Positions 42,356 to 51,900 of a DNA stretch of 64,000 nucleotides are shown here, piece by piece. Position 1 is the stretch's first letter. Every line of letters begins with the position of its first letter. Made by a program: the position numbers and the translations under genes. The DNA is taken from assembly GCF_002258785.1 (NCBI RefSeq), contig NZ_NOYI01000012.1, forward strand, positions 124,001 through 188,000, given 5' to 3'. This DNA is from Rhodococcus sp. 06-235-1A (lineage in GTDB: Bacteria; Actinomycetota; Actinomycetes; Mycobacteriales; Mycobacteriaceae). The notes under the pieces are model-generated. The model did not search any database. It was not told the DNA's origin and worked only from the letters and a program-made list of their open reading frames with translations.

Positions 42356-43569
42356 GATGTCGCTCCCGTGGTGGTGAGATCCGGTGTGCTGCCGGAATGC
42401 TGTGGTCGGTAGCCGATTTCGGCGAATACTTCGTCGGTGTGTTCGCCGATCGTGGGGCAGGGCCGAATGGTCGGCTCGGGGTACGCCGAGTACCGAACGG
42501 GGACGGCAACCTGGCGATAGGTTCCCTCGGTGGGGTGCTCGGCATCGACCACGAGTCCGCCGGCGACGGCGTAGTTGCTCTCGCTTGCCGATTTCAGGTC
42601 GAGGACCGGTGCGGCGGGGATGCTGGCGTGGTCACAGAACTCCTGCCATTCGGCGGAGGTTCGCGACGGTGTCAGTTCCGAGACCAGTCGGTACAGGTCG
42701 TCTGCGTTCTCGGCGCGCCGGGACATCGAAGTGAAGCGGGGGTCGTCGACGAGATCGGTCCGGCCGACGAAGGTGAAGAAGTCTCGCCAGTTTCGGTCGT
42801 TATAGGGCAGGATGCACATCGATCCGTCGGCTGTGCGTTGTGCCCGGCGGGACGAACTGAGTGCACGCCGGTAGCCGTACGGTGCTTCGGGATCCAACGT
42901 CGCTGCGGCGAGGTGCTCGACGAGGTTGAAGGCCAGCATCGTGTCCGCCATCGGGATCTCGATGTTCTGCCCCACTCCGGTGCGATCGCGAAAAACCAAC
43001 GCCGCCAACACCGACGAGACGATCTGCATGCCGCAGATCTTGTCGACCAGCACGGTCGGAACGAAGTAGGGCTGTCCCGTGACCTGCTCGTTCAGGGCCA
43101 CCAGGCCGGACGCGGCTTGCACGATGTCGTCGTAGGCTGCGTGGTTCCCGTACTTGCTGTCACTCCGAAAGCCCTGCCCGCGTGCGTAGATCAGTCTCGG
43201 GTTGACGGCACGAAGGTCGTCGTAGGTGAGTCCGAGACGGCCGATGGCGTCCGGGCGGACGTTCGTGATGAACACATCGGCGGTGGCGACCAAAGCCAGC
43301 ATGGCCTCTCGGCCACCAGTGGCTTTGGCGTCGACGACGACGCTTCGCTTGTTTCGGTTGAGATTGAGAGTCGCTCCGGCCATACCGGTGTGGCGAGCGG
43401 AACCCATCGATCGGGTCATGTCTCCGCCCGGCGGTTCGACCTTGATCACGTCGGCTCCGAGATCGCCCAGTTGTTGTCCGGCGTACGGTGCCATGATCAC
43501 GCTCGCGAACTCGACGACTCGAATTCCTTCGAGGAGGCCGGTTTTCGCATTGTCTTTCGTGTTCGTCAT
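42352..43569 (-). CDS. CaiB/BaiF family (class III) CoA-transferase
   Basis: A 405-residue type III CoA-transferase. LLEGIRVVEFASVIMAPYAGQQLGDLGADVIKVEPPGGDMTRSMG is the diagnostic N-terminus, and AAYDDIVQAASGLVALNE contains the Asp that carries the acyl-CoA anhydride intermediate. First gene of the operon, it would activate the free acid for the dehydrogenases and hydratase that follow. GAGGGA precedes ATG 43569; the frame is open to 43755, but that overlaps the divergent IclR. Substrate unknown. Confidence 0.9.
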   Translation of the reverse strand: MTNTKDNAKTGLLEGIRVVEFASVIMAPYAGQQLGDLGADVIKVEPPGGDMTRSMGSARHTGMAGATLNLNRNKRSVVVDAKATGGREAMLALVATADVFITNVRPDAIGRLGLTYDDLRAVNPRLIYARGQGFRSDSKYGNHAAYDDIVQAASGLVALNEQVTGQPYFVPTVLVDKICGMQIVSSVLAALVFRDRTGVGQNIEIPMADTMLAFNLVEHLAAATLDPEAPYGYRRALSSSRRAQRTADGSMCILPYNDRNWRDFFTFVGRTDLVDDPRFTSMSRRAENADDLYRLVSELTPSRTSAEWQEFCDHASIPAAPVLDLKSASESNYAVAGGLVVDAEHPTEGTYRQVAVPVRYSAYPEPTIRPCPTIGEHTDEVFAEIGYRPQHSGSTPDLTTTGATS

Positions 43570-43707
43570 CGCTCGACATCCCTCTCGAAGTTGCGGTTCA
43601 GTGGCGAGTGTCGTTGACGCGCCATCGTTCTCGTGCCCGGAATCGATGGGGTCATGACTCCACGATGAACGACACCGAGGACCTCGTCGAATGTGTACGT
43701 ATATCCG

Positions 43708-43720
43708 TAAGATGTGGCGA
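43708..43720 (+). promoter_or_regulatory. -10 box for a probable leaderless IclR message
   Basis: TAAGAT (43708-43713) lies 7 bases before the ATG at 43721, so transcription should begin at the start codon. No convincing -35 is seen, as is common in actinobacteria. Confidence 0.45.
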
Positions 43721-44434
43721 ATGAGTAGTGAGGGGCATCGGACCTTGATGCGCACGGACCGGATTCTCGACTACGTCGCGCGCTGCGACGAACCACCCAC
43801 CCTGTCGGCGCTCGCGCGTTCGATCGATGCACCGGTGAGTTCGACGCAGGACCTCGTCCGCGAATTGTGTGTCCTCGGGTACCTGACGATGACCGGCAAG
43901 CGGTATGCCCTCGGCCTCCGCCCGCACATGCTCGGAATGATCGCCGGATCGGCGACGGCATCGTGGGTCGATCATGCCGAGCTCGTCCGCCTCAGTGAGG
44001 TGGCCAGGGCACCGATCGGTATCGCCGCTCTCGTGGGGCACGAGATCTACTACCTCGACCACGCAGGGCCGCGCGCACCCGACCACATCCAGATAGTGGC
44101 CGACGACCACCGCCCCCGCCCCACCTTGCGTACCGCTGCGGGACGTCTCCTGCTCGCCCGCGCCGACGAGCCCGTGCGGGAGAGGATCCTGAGCGGACTA
44201 CGTGGAGACGACCCGGAGGGAGCCGCGCAGTTTCAGCGAGAGCTCCCGACTATTCGTCGAGATCGATTGGCCCGCAGCGACGGACTCGCCGATCCGGACA
44301 TCGCTGCGATCGCAGTCCCCACCGCCCGGGCCACCTCGGCGTTCGTTCTGTTCGCGCGACGCGCGCCGCGGCGTGGTCGAGTTCCGGCTCTCGAATCGGC
44401 CGCTCGCCGCTTGCAGAACGAACTCGGTCGGTGA
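43721..44434 (+). CDS. IclR-family transcriptional regulator of the acyl-CoA operon
   Basis: About 237 residues. Helix-turn-helix: MRTDRILDYVARCDEPPTLSALARSIDAPVSSTQDLVRELCVLGYLTMTGKRYALGLRPH; effector domain: PIGIAALVGHEIYYLDHAGP, RPTLRTAAGRLLLA, IAAIAVPTARATSAFVLF. Three in-frame ATGs (43691, 43712, 43721) are possible; 43721 is chosen because the -10 box leads into it. It is divergent from the CoA-transferase operon, which it probably regulates with an acid or acyl-CoA ligand. Confidence 0.85.
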   Translation: MSSEGHRTLMRTDRILDYVARCDEPPTLSALARSIDAPVSSTQDLVRELCVLGYLTMTGKRYALGLRPHMLGMIAGSATASWVDHAELVRLSEVARAPIGIAALVGHEIYYLDHAGPRAPDHIQIVADDHRPRPTLRTAAGRLLLARADEPVRERILSGLRGDDPEGAAQFQRELPTIRRDRLARSDGLADPDIAAIAVPTARATSAFVLFARRAPRRGRVPALESAARRLQNELGR

Positions 44435-44467
44435 GTCGGTACCGGACGCTTTCGCGCGGGCTGCCAG

Positions 44468-45481
44468 TCAGACCTGGTCGACGATGACCGGCGGAACGAG
44501 CACGAACTTTCCGACGTGGTTCTTCTCCAGGAAGCGCTGCTGCGCCGCAGCGATCTGCTCGAGGGGAAACGATTCGGCCAGCAACGGACGAATCTCACCG
44601 GCCTCGATGTACGACACGAGGTTCGGAAACACGTCCTCGTCCCACGCCGTGCACCCGAGGAGCGTCAGATCGTTCAGGTACATCGTGCGAAGGTCCAGCT
44701 CGACGACGGGTCCCGCGATTGCACCCGAGGACACGTAAGTCCCTCCACGAACGAGGAGGTCGAGCAGGGGACCGAAACCGTCGCCTGCGACGTTGTCGAT
44801 CACCACATCGACGCTGTGTTTGCCGAGGGTGACCACCAGATCTGCGTCGCGCCCGTAGATCTCGTCGACGCCGAGTTCGCGGAGCTGATCGTGTTTGGCT
44901 CGGCTCGCGACGCCGATCACGCGCGCGCCGCGTCGAACGGCGAGTTGCACTGCGGCAGAACCGACTCCACCCGAGGCACCGGTGATGAGAACCGTCGACC
45001 CTCGACTCACTCCCGCGCGAGCGACCATGTTCTCTGCCGTGCCGTACGCACACGGGATCGTCGCCAGCTCTGCGTCGGTCCAGTCACAATCGACAACGAA
45101 GACCTCGCTCGCCGGAACGACGACGAACTGAGCGAACGCGCCGTCCATGTCCGAACCCAACCAGCGCGTCTCGTTCGACGAGAAGCCGTCGACGCGCATG
45201 CACGATCGCACCAGGACCCGGCGACCGACGATGGATTCGTCGATACCTGGACTCGCACACACGAGCCCGCAGCAGTCCGTGCCCTGAATCAGCGGAAACG
45301 GCGTTGTGTCGTTCCACCCGCCGTCGGGGTACCAGCCCACGCGCGTGTTGATTTCGGTGTTGTTCATCCCTGCCGCCAACACCCGAACGAGCACCTCACC
45401 CGGACCCGGCACTGGTCTGGGCACCTCGGACACGACGAGCTTGTCGTATCCACCGGTGCCGGTGGTGACGATCGCTGTCAT
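44468..45481 (-). CDS. Zinc-type alcohol dehydrogenase/quinone oxidoreductase (MDR)
   Basis: A 337-residue medium-chain reductase. GroES-like part: VPGPGEVLVRVLAAGMNNTEINTRVG, with a DCCGLV cysteine pair; Rossmann part: GSTVLITGASGGVGSAAVQLAVRRGARVIGVASR, VVIDNVAGDGF. The absence of the classical four-Cys structural zinc loop and the GVG-SAA motif favour a quinone-oxidoreductase/acyl-CoA-reductase-like NADPH enzyme. ATG 45481 is preferred to 45511 (ten extra non-homologous residues). It is convergent with the IclR gene and may belong to the same pathway. Confidence 0.85.
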   Translation of the reverse strand: MTAIVTTGTGGYDKLVVSEVPRPVPGPGEVLVRVLAAGMNNTEINTRVGWYPDGGWNDTTPFPLIQGTDCCGLVCASPGIDESIVGRRVLVRSCMRVDGFSSNETRWLGSDMDGAFAQFVVVPASEVFVVDCDWTDAELATIPCAYGTAENMVARAGVSRGSTVLITGASGGVGSAAVQLAVRRGARVIGVASRAKHDQLRELGVDEIYGRDADLVVTLGKHSVDVVIDNVAGDGFGPLLDLLVRGGTYVSSGAIAGPVVELDLRTMYLNDLTLLGCTAWDEDVFPNLVSYIEAGEIRPLLAESFPLEQIAAAQQRFLEKNHVGKFVLVPPVIVDQV

Positions 45482-45567
45482 CAGTTCACCGCGGGTGCTG
45501 CTGTTTCGCATGAACTGATCTTGCAGGACCGACGCGGCGAACAGGTCGATTCACAGCTGGACCGAAC

Positions 45568-45608
45568 AACAGAAAGGCCCCCGACACGCTGATGCATGTC
45601 AGGGGCCT
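45568..45608 (-). terminator. Rho-independent terminator of the tRNA-Thr gene
   Basis: On the minus strand AGGCCCCTGACA (45608-45597) pairs with TGTCGGGGGCCT (45586-45575) with one mismatch, followed by TTTCTGTT. It lies 6 bases downstream of the tRNA 3' end. Confidence 0.8.
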
Positions 45609-45613
45609 GCTGG

Positions 45614-45689
45614 TGGAGCCGCCTAAGAGAATCGAACTCTTGACCTTTTCATTACGAGTGAAATGCTCTACCGACTGAGCTAAGGCGGC
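45614..45689 (-). tRNA. tRNA-Thr (anticodon CGU)
   Basis: Reading the minus strand: acceptor GCCGCCT pairs with AGGCGGC, D-stem region TAGCTCAGTCGG, anticodon stem TTTCA/TGAAA with loop CTCGTAA, so the anticodon is CGT (reads ACG, Thr), T-arm GGTTCGA-type (AGAGTTCGATTCTCT), discriminator T and encoded CCA. The gene is 76 bp with CCA. Confidence 0.95.
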
Positions 45690-45755
45690 GTGCCTTTCGG
45701 CGTTGGTGAGTCTAACGGAGCATCCCGTCGAAACGAAAATCGCCCTCCCTGGCGG

Positions 45756-46451
45756 TCAGCCCGCCAGGCCGAGTCCTTCCGCAGGCCCGCTGAGGATCGA
45801 CTTGACGTGCCTGGTCACGTCGTCGGCCAGCACCTCGGTCTCGCCGGCCTCGACGGCGTCGAGCACCTGGCGCACCACGTCGCGCGGGTCGTTCTTCGGG
45901 ACGTCGAGTTCGGCGATCATGTCGGTGTCGGTGTACCCGAGATGCACCCCGACAACGAGGGTTCCCTGCGGTGCGAGCTCGAGCCGGAGAGAGTTGGTGG
46001 CCGACCAAATCGCCGCCTTCGATGCCCCGTAGGCACCTGCACCGCCGAGCCACGACAGCACCGAGTGAATGTCGACCAACGCCCCGCCGCCGTTTGCCTT
46101 CAGTATCGGAGCGAACTCTTGCGCGATTCGCAGCGCGCCGAAGACATTGGTCTCGAACACCGCGCGAACGTCATCGATCGACGTCGTCAGCAACGGTGTC
46201 GTTCCGGGAGCGCCGGCGTTGTTGAAGACGATCGACACATCGGATGCGATATCGGCAAGTGCGGCAACGGAATCCGCGTCGGTGACATCGAGTGCAACGG
46301 GAACCACCCGAGGATCCGAGTCCTCTCGCGGGCTCCTCGCCGTCGCGTAGACCTTCGCCGCACCACGCTCGAGCAATGCATCGACCGTCGCCTTACCCAG
46401 ACCGCGCTGACCGCCGGTCACCAACACCGTTGCTCCTTGAATCGACACCAT
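45756..46451 (-). CDS. Short-chain dehydrogenase/reductase
   Basis: A 231-residue SDR: TGGQRGLGKATVDALLERGAAKVYATARSP (glycine motif with an Arg-rich tail for NADP), LDVTD, NNAGAPG, IHSVLSW (Ser), YGASKAA (Tyr, Lys). The ATG at 46451 is preferred over 46460 because AAGGA stands 8 bases before it. It is divergent from a CGNR regulator across a shared inverted repeat, so that regulator probably controls it. Substrate unknown. Confidence 0.88.
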   Translation of the reverse strand: MVSIQGATVLVTGGQRGLGKATVDALLERGAAKVYATARSPREDSDPRVVPVALDVTDADSVAALADIASDVSIVFNNAGAPGTTPLLTTSIDDVRAVFETNVFGALRIAQEFAPILKANGGGALVDIHSVLSWLGGAGAYGASKAAIWSATNSLRLELAPQGTLVVGVHLGYTDTDMIAELDVPKNDPRDVVRQVLDAVEAGETEVLADDVTRHVKSILSGPAEGLGLAG

Positions 46452-46483
46452 CGGACTCATCCTTACGACAGAGGTTAAATGCT

Positions 46484-46532
46484 TTTGACTATGTCAGTCT
46501 TAGTTGACCAGAACGACATAGTCAAATACTGT
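46484..46532. promoter_or_regulatory. 12-bp inverted repeat and leaderless promoter of the second CGNR gene
   Basis: TTTGACTATGTC (46484-46495) and GACATAGTCAAA (46515-46526) are exact reverse complements, 31 bp centre to centre (about three helix turns). Inside lies -35 TTGACC (46504-46509), with -10 TACTGT (46527-46532) at 17-bp spacing and six bases before the ATG at 46539. Confidence 0.75.
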
Positions 46533-46538
46533 TCACAT

Positions 46539-47057
46539 ATGTCACAGTCGCCGACAGAGCGCTTCCACCTCGCACCGGCACCCGACGGTCTGCAGGTGGT
46601 TCAGAATCTGTTGAACACGCGAGCCATAGACGTGTACGGACTTCCCGACCTCATCGCCGACGGTGAGGCAGCGTCCAGGACCTGGGAAATGCCTCTGTCG
46701 GACGACGATGCGGTCACGCTGCGAACCTTGCGTTCCGACGTGGAAGCGGCCATTGCAGGCGATGTGGCTGCGCGTCCGGCCGTCCGAGTCGAGCTCGTAA
46801 CGGACATCGATGGAACGGTACGACTGTCACCGACCGGGACCGGGACCGACTGGATCGCGTCGGAAATCTGGTCCGAAGTGCTGCTCGCACAGAAGGCAGA
46901 CACGTGGCGTCGACTCAAGCGATGCAAGAACGAGGTGTGCGGATCCGCCTTCTACGACCGCTCCCGCAACAACAGTGGGGTCTGGCACGACGTCAAGACC
47001 TGCGGCAACGTTGCCAACCTGCGGGCCTCACGGGCGCGCAAGAAGGAGCGGAACTAA
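46539..47057 (+). CDS. CGNR zinc-finger transcriptional regulator
   Basis: A 172-residue ABATE/CGNR protein. N-terminal part RFHLAPAPDGLQVVQNLLNTRAI; C-terminal zinc finger CKNEVCGSAFYDRSRNNSGVWHDVKTCGNVANLRASRARK, where the signature reads CGNV in place of CGNR but the four Cys and the basic helix are kept. ATG 46539 (MSQSPTER) matches the leaderless promoter; the frame opens at 46479 inside the inverted repeat. Divergent from an SDR it likely regulates. The stop overlaps the convergent holB stop. Confidence 0.87.
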   Translation: MSQSPTERFHLAPAPDGLQVVQNLLNTRAIDVYGLPDLIADGEAASRTWEMPLSDDDAVTLRTLRSDVEAAIAGDVAARPAVRVELVTDIDGTVRLSPTGTGTDWIASEIWSEVLLAQKADTWRRLKRCKNEVCGSAFYDRSRNNSGVWHDVKTCGNVANLRASRARKKERN

Positions 47058-48241
47058 CGCAGCGCGTCGCCCAGAGTCGCCACCATCGCGTAGATGGCGA
47101 ACTTGGGTTTCGCGTTGACAGCCAACGACTCTCGGCATTCGAGGATCGCCTCGATGCTCTTCAGCAACGCCTCGGGCGAGACGGCTTTCGCCATCCGCTC
47201 GACCTGCTCAGCCATGTCGGGGTGCGTCGCTGTCGCGGTCGATCCGTACGAGCGAGCAAGGGCATCGCGATACAGTCCGACCAGATCCATCAGCGCGCGA
47301 TCGAGTGAATCGCGACCGGTTCTGGTGGCACGAGACTTCTGCCGCTTCTCGAGATCCTTGAGCACCCCGGCCGAGCCACGCAGCGCACCAGCCGCACCCT
47401 TTCCGGTGCCACCCGCACCCAGAGCTGTTCGCAGCTCCTCGGTCTCGGCCTCGTCGCGGGAGGCACTCATCTCCTTGGCCTCGTCCTCGGCGGCCTTCAC
47501 CAACTCCTCGGCCGCGAGGTACGCCTGATTGGGCCGAGCTGCGGCCGACGCCAGAGCCAGCGCCCGTTTACGACGTGCCCGTGCGTCCTCGTCGGTGGCG
47601 AGACGACGCGCTCTGCCCACGTGACCGCCACTGATCGACGCGGCCCATTCCGCCGTCTCGGCGTCGAGCTTGTCGCGGGTCTGCAGCACCTGGGCGATCG
47701 CCGGCACGGTGGGCGTCACCAACGAGACATGACGGCATCGCGAACGCAGGGTCACCGAGATGTCCTGCGGATCGACCGACGGAGCGCACAACAGGAACAC
47801 CGTCCGCGCCGGCGGCTCCTCGACCACCTTCAGCAGCACGTTTCCGGCACCCTCGGTGAGCCGGTCGGCGTCCTCCACCACGACCACCTGCCACAGACCT
47901 GTGCTCGGCCGACGCGAGGCGATGGACACGATGTCGCGCATCTCCTTGGTGCTGATGCTCAGGCCCTCGGGGACGACGCGTCGCACATCGCCGTGGGTAC
48001 CGGCCATCGTCGTCGAACACGCCTGACAGTGACCGCACCCGGGAACACCGTCGGTGGTGCACTGCAGGGCCGCAGCGAAGCACAGAGCAGCTACGGAGCG
48101 CCCCGATCCGGGAGGGCCGGTAAAGAGCCACGAATGCGTCATCGCCGAGGAGTCGACACCGGTACGAGCAGCAACCGCGGCAGCCGTCAGATCGGCCTCG
48201 ACATCTTCCTGACCGACCAACCGATCGAACACACCCGCCAT
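47054..48241 (-). CDS. holB: DNA polymerase III subunit delta'
   Basis: A 395-residue clamp-loader subunit. It opens MAGVFDRLVGQEDVEADLTAAA, then THSWLFTGPPGSGRSVAALCFAAALQC, a P-loop in which the usual GKS is GRS, so ATP binding may be weak, as in other delta' subunits. C-x8-C-x2-C-x2-C-type zinc-binding region: GCGHCQACSTTMAG. EDADRLTEGAGNVLLKVVEEPPARTVFLL and RSRC complete the RFC-like features. The stop overlaps the convergent CGNR stop. The order holB - topA - csp - helicase is that of mycobacteria. Confidence 0.93.
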   Translation of the reverse strand: MAGVFDRLVGQEDVEADLTAAAVAARTGVDSSAMTHSWLFTGPPGSGRSVAALCFAAALQCTTDGVPGCGHCQACSTTMAGTHGDVRRVVPEGLSISTKEMRDIVSIASRRPSTGLWQVVVVEDADRLTEGAGNVLLKVVEEPPARTVFLLCAPSVDPQDISVTLRSRCRHVSLVTPTVPAIAQVLQTRDKLDAETAEWAASISGGHVGRARRLATDEDARARRKRALALASAAARPNQAYLAAEELVKAAEDEAKEMSASRDEAETEELRTALGAGGTGKGAAGALRGSAGVLKDLEKRQKSRATRTGRDSLDRALMDLVGLYRDALARSYGSTATATHPDMAEQVERMAKAVSPEALLKSIEAILECRESLAVNAKPKFAIYAMVATLGDALR

Positions 48242-48268
48242 GACGCCAACCCTAATGGTTGGGACCGA

Positions 48269-48850
48269 CTACTTCGGCGCGGGCAGGTACGGCTCGAGCG
48301 AACGCAGAATGTCCTCGGTCGTCGCGCACGCGTCGATCGGTTCCGTGGGCTCGAAGTCGATCTCGAACACACTCAGGCTCACGTTCCCCCCGGACGTCGC
48401 GGTCTGTGCATTGCACGACTGACTCTTCCCGTCGTCGTCGAGGGTCGAGCGGATTCGAAACACGTCGAAGGTGAAGGCACCCACCTTCTCCGACCGCACG
48501 TCCTCCAAATCCGGAATCGACTTCGGATCGGAGAAAATCAGGAATTCGGTAACGGACATGGTCACCGACAGCGAGTAGTCCGAACTCGTCCACACACAGA
48601 CGCCGGATGTATCGGGTATCCCTGGAGTGAGCGAGTCCTTCAACTCGAGCGCGCCCTTCGGATCCAAGCTCGCGAGCGGCAACGAACACGGATCGAACAG
48701 CTCACCTGCCGGCACGTCCGGCCTGGACACCGACGGAGTCACCGAACCCTGCTCGGCTGCCGTCGCTCGGCCCTGGACCACCTGAGAGCAGCCCGTCGAC
48801 GTTGCAACGACGCATCCGAGGGCTACGAGACCGATCAATCCGCGCTTCAC
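48269..48850 (-). CDS. DUF3558 lipoprotein
   Basis: A secreted lipoprotein of about 193 residues. GTG 48850 gives VKRGLIGLVALGCVVATSTGC, a signal peptide ending in a lipobox with Cys21; the frame is open to 48937 without a better start. Cysteines DPCSLP, GVCVWTS, SQSCNAQ and DACATTE give the four-Cys pattern of DUF3558 proteins (LprE-like families are common in Mycobacteriales). Function unknown. It sits between holB and topA on the same strand. Confidence 0.82.
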   Translation of the reverse strand: MKRGLIGLVALGCVVATSTGCSQVVQGRATAAEQGSVTPSVSRPDVPAGELFDPCSLPLASLDPKGALELKDSLTPGIPDTSGVCVWTSSDYSLSVTMSVTEFLIFSDPKSIPDLEDVRSEKVGAFTFDVFRIRSTLDDDGKSQSCNAQTATSGGNVSLSVFEIDFEPTEPIDACATTEDILRSLEPYLPAPK

Positions 48851-48955
48851 GACGGTTCGACGCGTCCCGTCGACCGAATGTTCCCGCCGATCGCCGAACT
48901 CGAAGTTACGGCGGCTTACGGCCGTCTTTCCGTCCACAACTTCGAGCTCGTCGGG

Positions 48956-51900
48956 CTATTCGCTCTCGGTCTTCTTCGCCGGAGCCTTCTTGACCGGGGC
49001 CTTCTTCGCGGCAGTGGTCTTGGTGGCAGCGGTCTTGGTTGCGGTCTTCTTGGCAGCAGCTTTTTTGGCCGGAGCCTTCTTCGCCGCAGCTTTCTTTGCC
49101 GGGGCTTTCTTGGCGGCCGCCTTCTTGGCCGGTGCCTTCTTCTTCACCGGTCCGCGAGCACGCCTGTCCGCCAACAACTCCGACGCACGATCATCGGTGA
49201 TCGACTCGACCTCGTCGTCCTTGCGCAGGCTTGCGTTGGTCTCACCGTCGGTGACGTACGGCCCGAATCGGCCGTCCTTGATCACCATCGGCTTCTCACT
49301 GATCGGGTCGACACCCAACTCTCGCAGCGGCGGCTTGGCCTCACCCTGACGGCCGCGACGCTTGGGCTCGGCGTAGATCTTCAAAGCCTCTTCGAGACTG
49401 ACCGTGAACATCTGATCCTCGTCCGCGAGCGAGCGAGAATCGGTGCCCTTCTTCAGATACGGGCCGTAACGGCCGTTCTGCGCGGTGATCTCTTCCTTCG
49501 ACTCGGGATCGACGCCCACGATGCGCGGCAACGACAGCAGCTTGAGTGCATCCTCGAGCGTGATCGTCGCCAGATCCATCGACTTGAGCAACGAGCCGGT
49601 CCGCGGCTTGGGGCCGGTGGCCTTCTTCGCGGCAGCCTTCTTGGCCGGTGCCTTCTTGGCTGCAGCCTTCTTCACCGCAGTCTTGACGCCACCGCCACCA
49701 TCACCGTCGTTGCCGGACGGGATGGGCACGATGTCGGGCTGAGGCGGCGTCGGCTCGGGTTCCGGCTCGGGCAGGATCTCGGTGACGTACGGCCCGAAAC
49801 GGCCTTCCTTCGCGACGATGTCGTGGCCGGTCAGCGGATCGACACCGAGCTTGCGGCCCTCTTGTGGTGTGGCGAAAAGCTTTTCGGCGAAATCGATCGT
49901 CAACTCGTCCGGCGGAAGATCGTCGGGCAGGTTGGCGCGCTGGCTGATCGGGTCGCCGTCGGGATCGTCGTCGCTCTTGACCATGCGCTCGAGGTACGGA
50001 CCGTAACGGCCTACGCGCACATGGATTTCGCGTCCCTCGGAGTCGTCGAACAGACGGATCGAGTTGATGGTGCGCGCATCGATCTCCTCGAGATTCTGGC
50101 CCACCATTTTCTTCAGGCCACCGGAGCGCGCCACCGAACCCTCGGCACCGGTCTCGCCGCCGAAGTAGAAGTTCTGCAGCCAATCGCCGCGGCGCTCACG
50201 GCCTCCCGCGATCGCGTCGAGATCGTCTTCCATGCCTGCGGTGAAATCGAAGTCCACCAGACGCCCGAAGTGCGCTTCCAGCAACGCAATCACCGAGAAC
50301 GCCACCCACGACGGCACCAGAGCACTGCCACGCTTGTAGACGTAACCGCGGTCGAGAATGGTCTTGATGATCGACGAATACGTCGACGGCCGACCGATTC
50401 CCAGCTCTTCGAGCGTCTTGATGAGCGACGCCTCGGTGAATCGAGCCGGCGGGTTGGTGGTGTGACCGTCGGGATCGAGCTTGGTGGCCGTCACTGCCTG
50501 GCCGGCCTTCAGCGCGGGCAGACGTGACTCGGCGTCGTCGGTCTGACCGCCCGCCTCGTCGTCGACGCTCTCGACGTAGGCCTTGAGGAAGCCGGCGAAC
50601 GTGATGGTGCGACCCGACGCGGAGAACGTGCATTCCTCGCCGGTGCCTGCGGTTCCGGTGATGCGCAGCGTCAGCGTGGTGCCGCGCAGATCCGCCATCT
50701 GCGACGCCACCGTGCGCTGCCAGATCAGCTCGTACAGCCGGAACTCGTCGGTCTGCAGCGCAGAGTGCAGCTGCCCGGGAGTCTGGAACACATCACCCGC
50801 GGGGCGGATGGCCTCGTGCGCCTCCTGTGCGTTCTTGACCTTGCGGGTGTACTGCCGCGGAGTGGGATGCACGTACTCGGGGCCGTAGAGCTCGGTCGCC
50901 TGCGCCCGTGCCGCGGAGACCGCCGACGCGGACAGCGACGTCGAGTCGGTACGCATGTAGGTGATGTAGCCGTTCTCGTACAGACGCTGCGCCACACGCA
51001 TGGTCCGTTCGGAACTGAATCGCAGCTTGCGGCCTGCCTCCTGCTGCAGCGTCGACGTCATGAACGGCGGGTACGGCTTGCGGGTGTACGGCTTGTCCTC
51101 CGCCGACGCGACCGTCAGATCGACGCCTTCGAGAGCCTCGGCGAGGCGTCGGGCACGCGGTTCGTCCAGCACGGTCACGGACTCGGTCTTGAGCTTGCCG
51201 TCGGCCCCGAAATCGCGGCCGGCGGCGACGCGATTGCCGTCGACATTGACCAGCCGGGCACCGAAACTGCGGGGGCTCGCCTCGGCACCGGCGTCGAGCG
51301 TGGCGGAGATGTCCCAGTACTCGGCGCTTCGGAATGCCATCCGCTCGCGCTCACGCTGGACGATGATGCGGGTGGCGACGGACTGCACTCGGCCCGCCGA
51401 CAGCTTCGGCATGACCTTCTTCCACAGCACCGGGCTCACTTCGTAGCCGTAGAGACGGTCGAGGATACGACGGGTCTCCTGGGCGTCGACCAGGTCTTGG
51501 TCGAGGTCGCGAGTGTCGGCGGCGGCCGCGAGGATGGCCGGCTTGGTGATCTCGTGGAAGACCATGCGTCGAACAGGGACTTTGGGGTTCAGGGTCTCGA
51601 GGAGATGCCAGGCGATGGCCTCACCCTCGCGGTCGGGGTCAGTGGCGAGATACAGCTCGTCGGCGTCTTTGAGCAGGCTTTTCAGCTCTGCGACCTTGCC
51701 CTTCTTCTCGGGCGAGACGACGTAGAGTGCCTCGAAATCGTGGTCGACGTCCACGCCGAGGCGCGCCCAGGGCTCGCCTTTGTACTTGGCAGGGACGTCC
51801 GCAGCACCACGGGGAAGGTCGCGAATATGGCCGACGGAGGCCTCGACGACGTAATTGCTCCCGAGGTAAGGGGCGATCTTCTTTGCCTTGGTCGGGGACT

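Noticed and set aside
47621..50527. 968-codon plus-strand open frame
   Set aside because: It is antisense across holB, the lipoprotein and topA, whose minus-strand products are clearly conserved. It results from high third-position GC.
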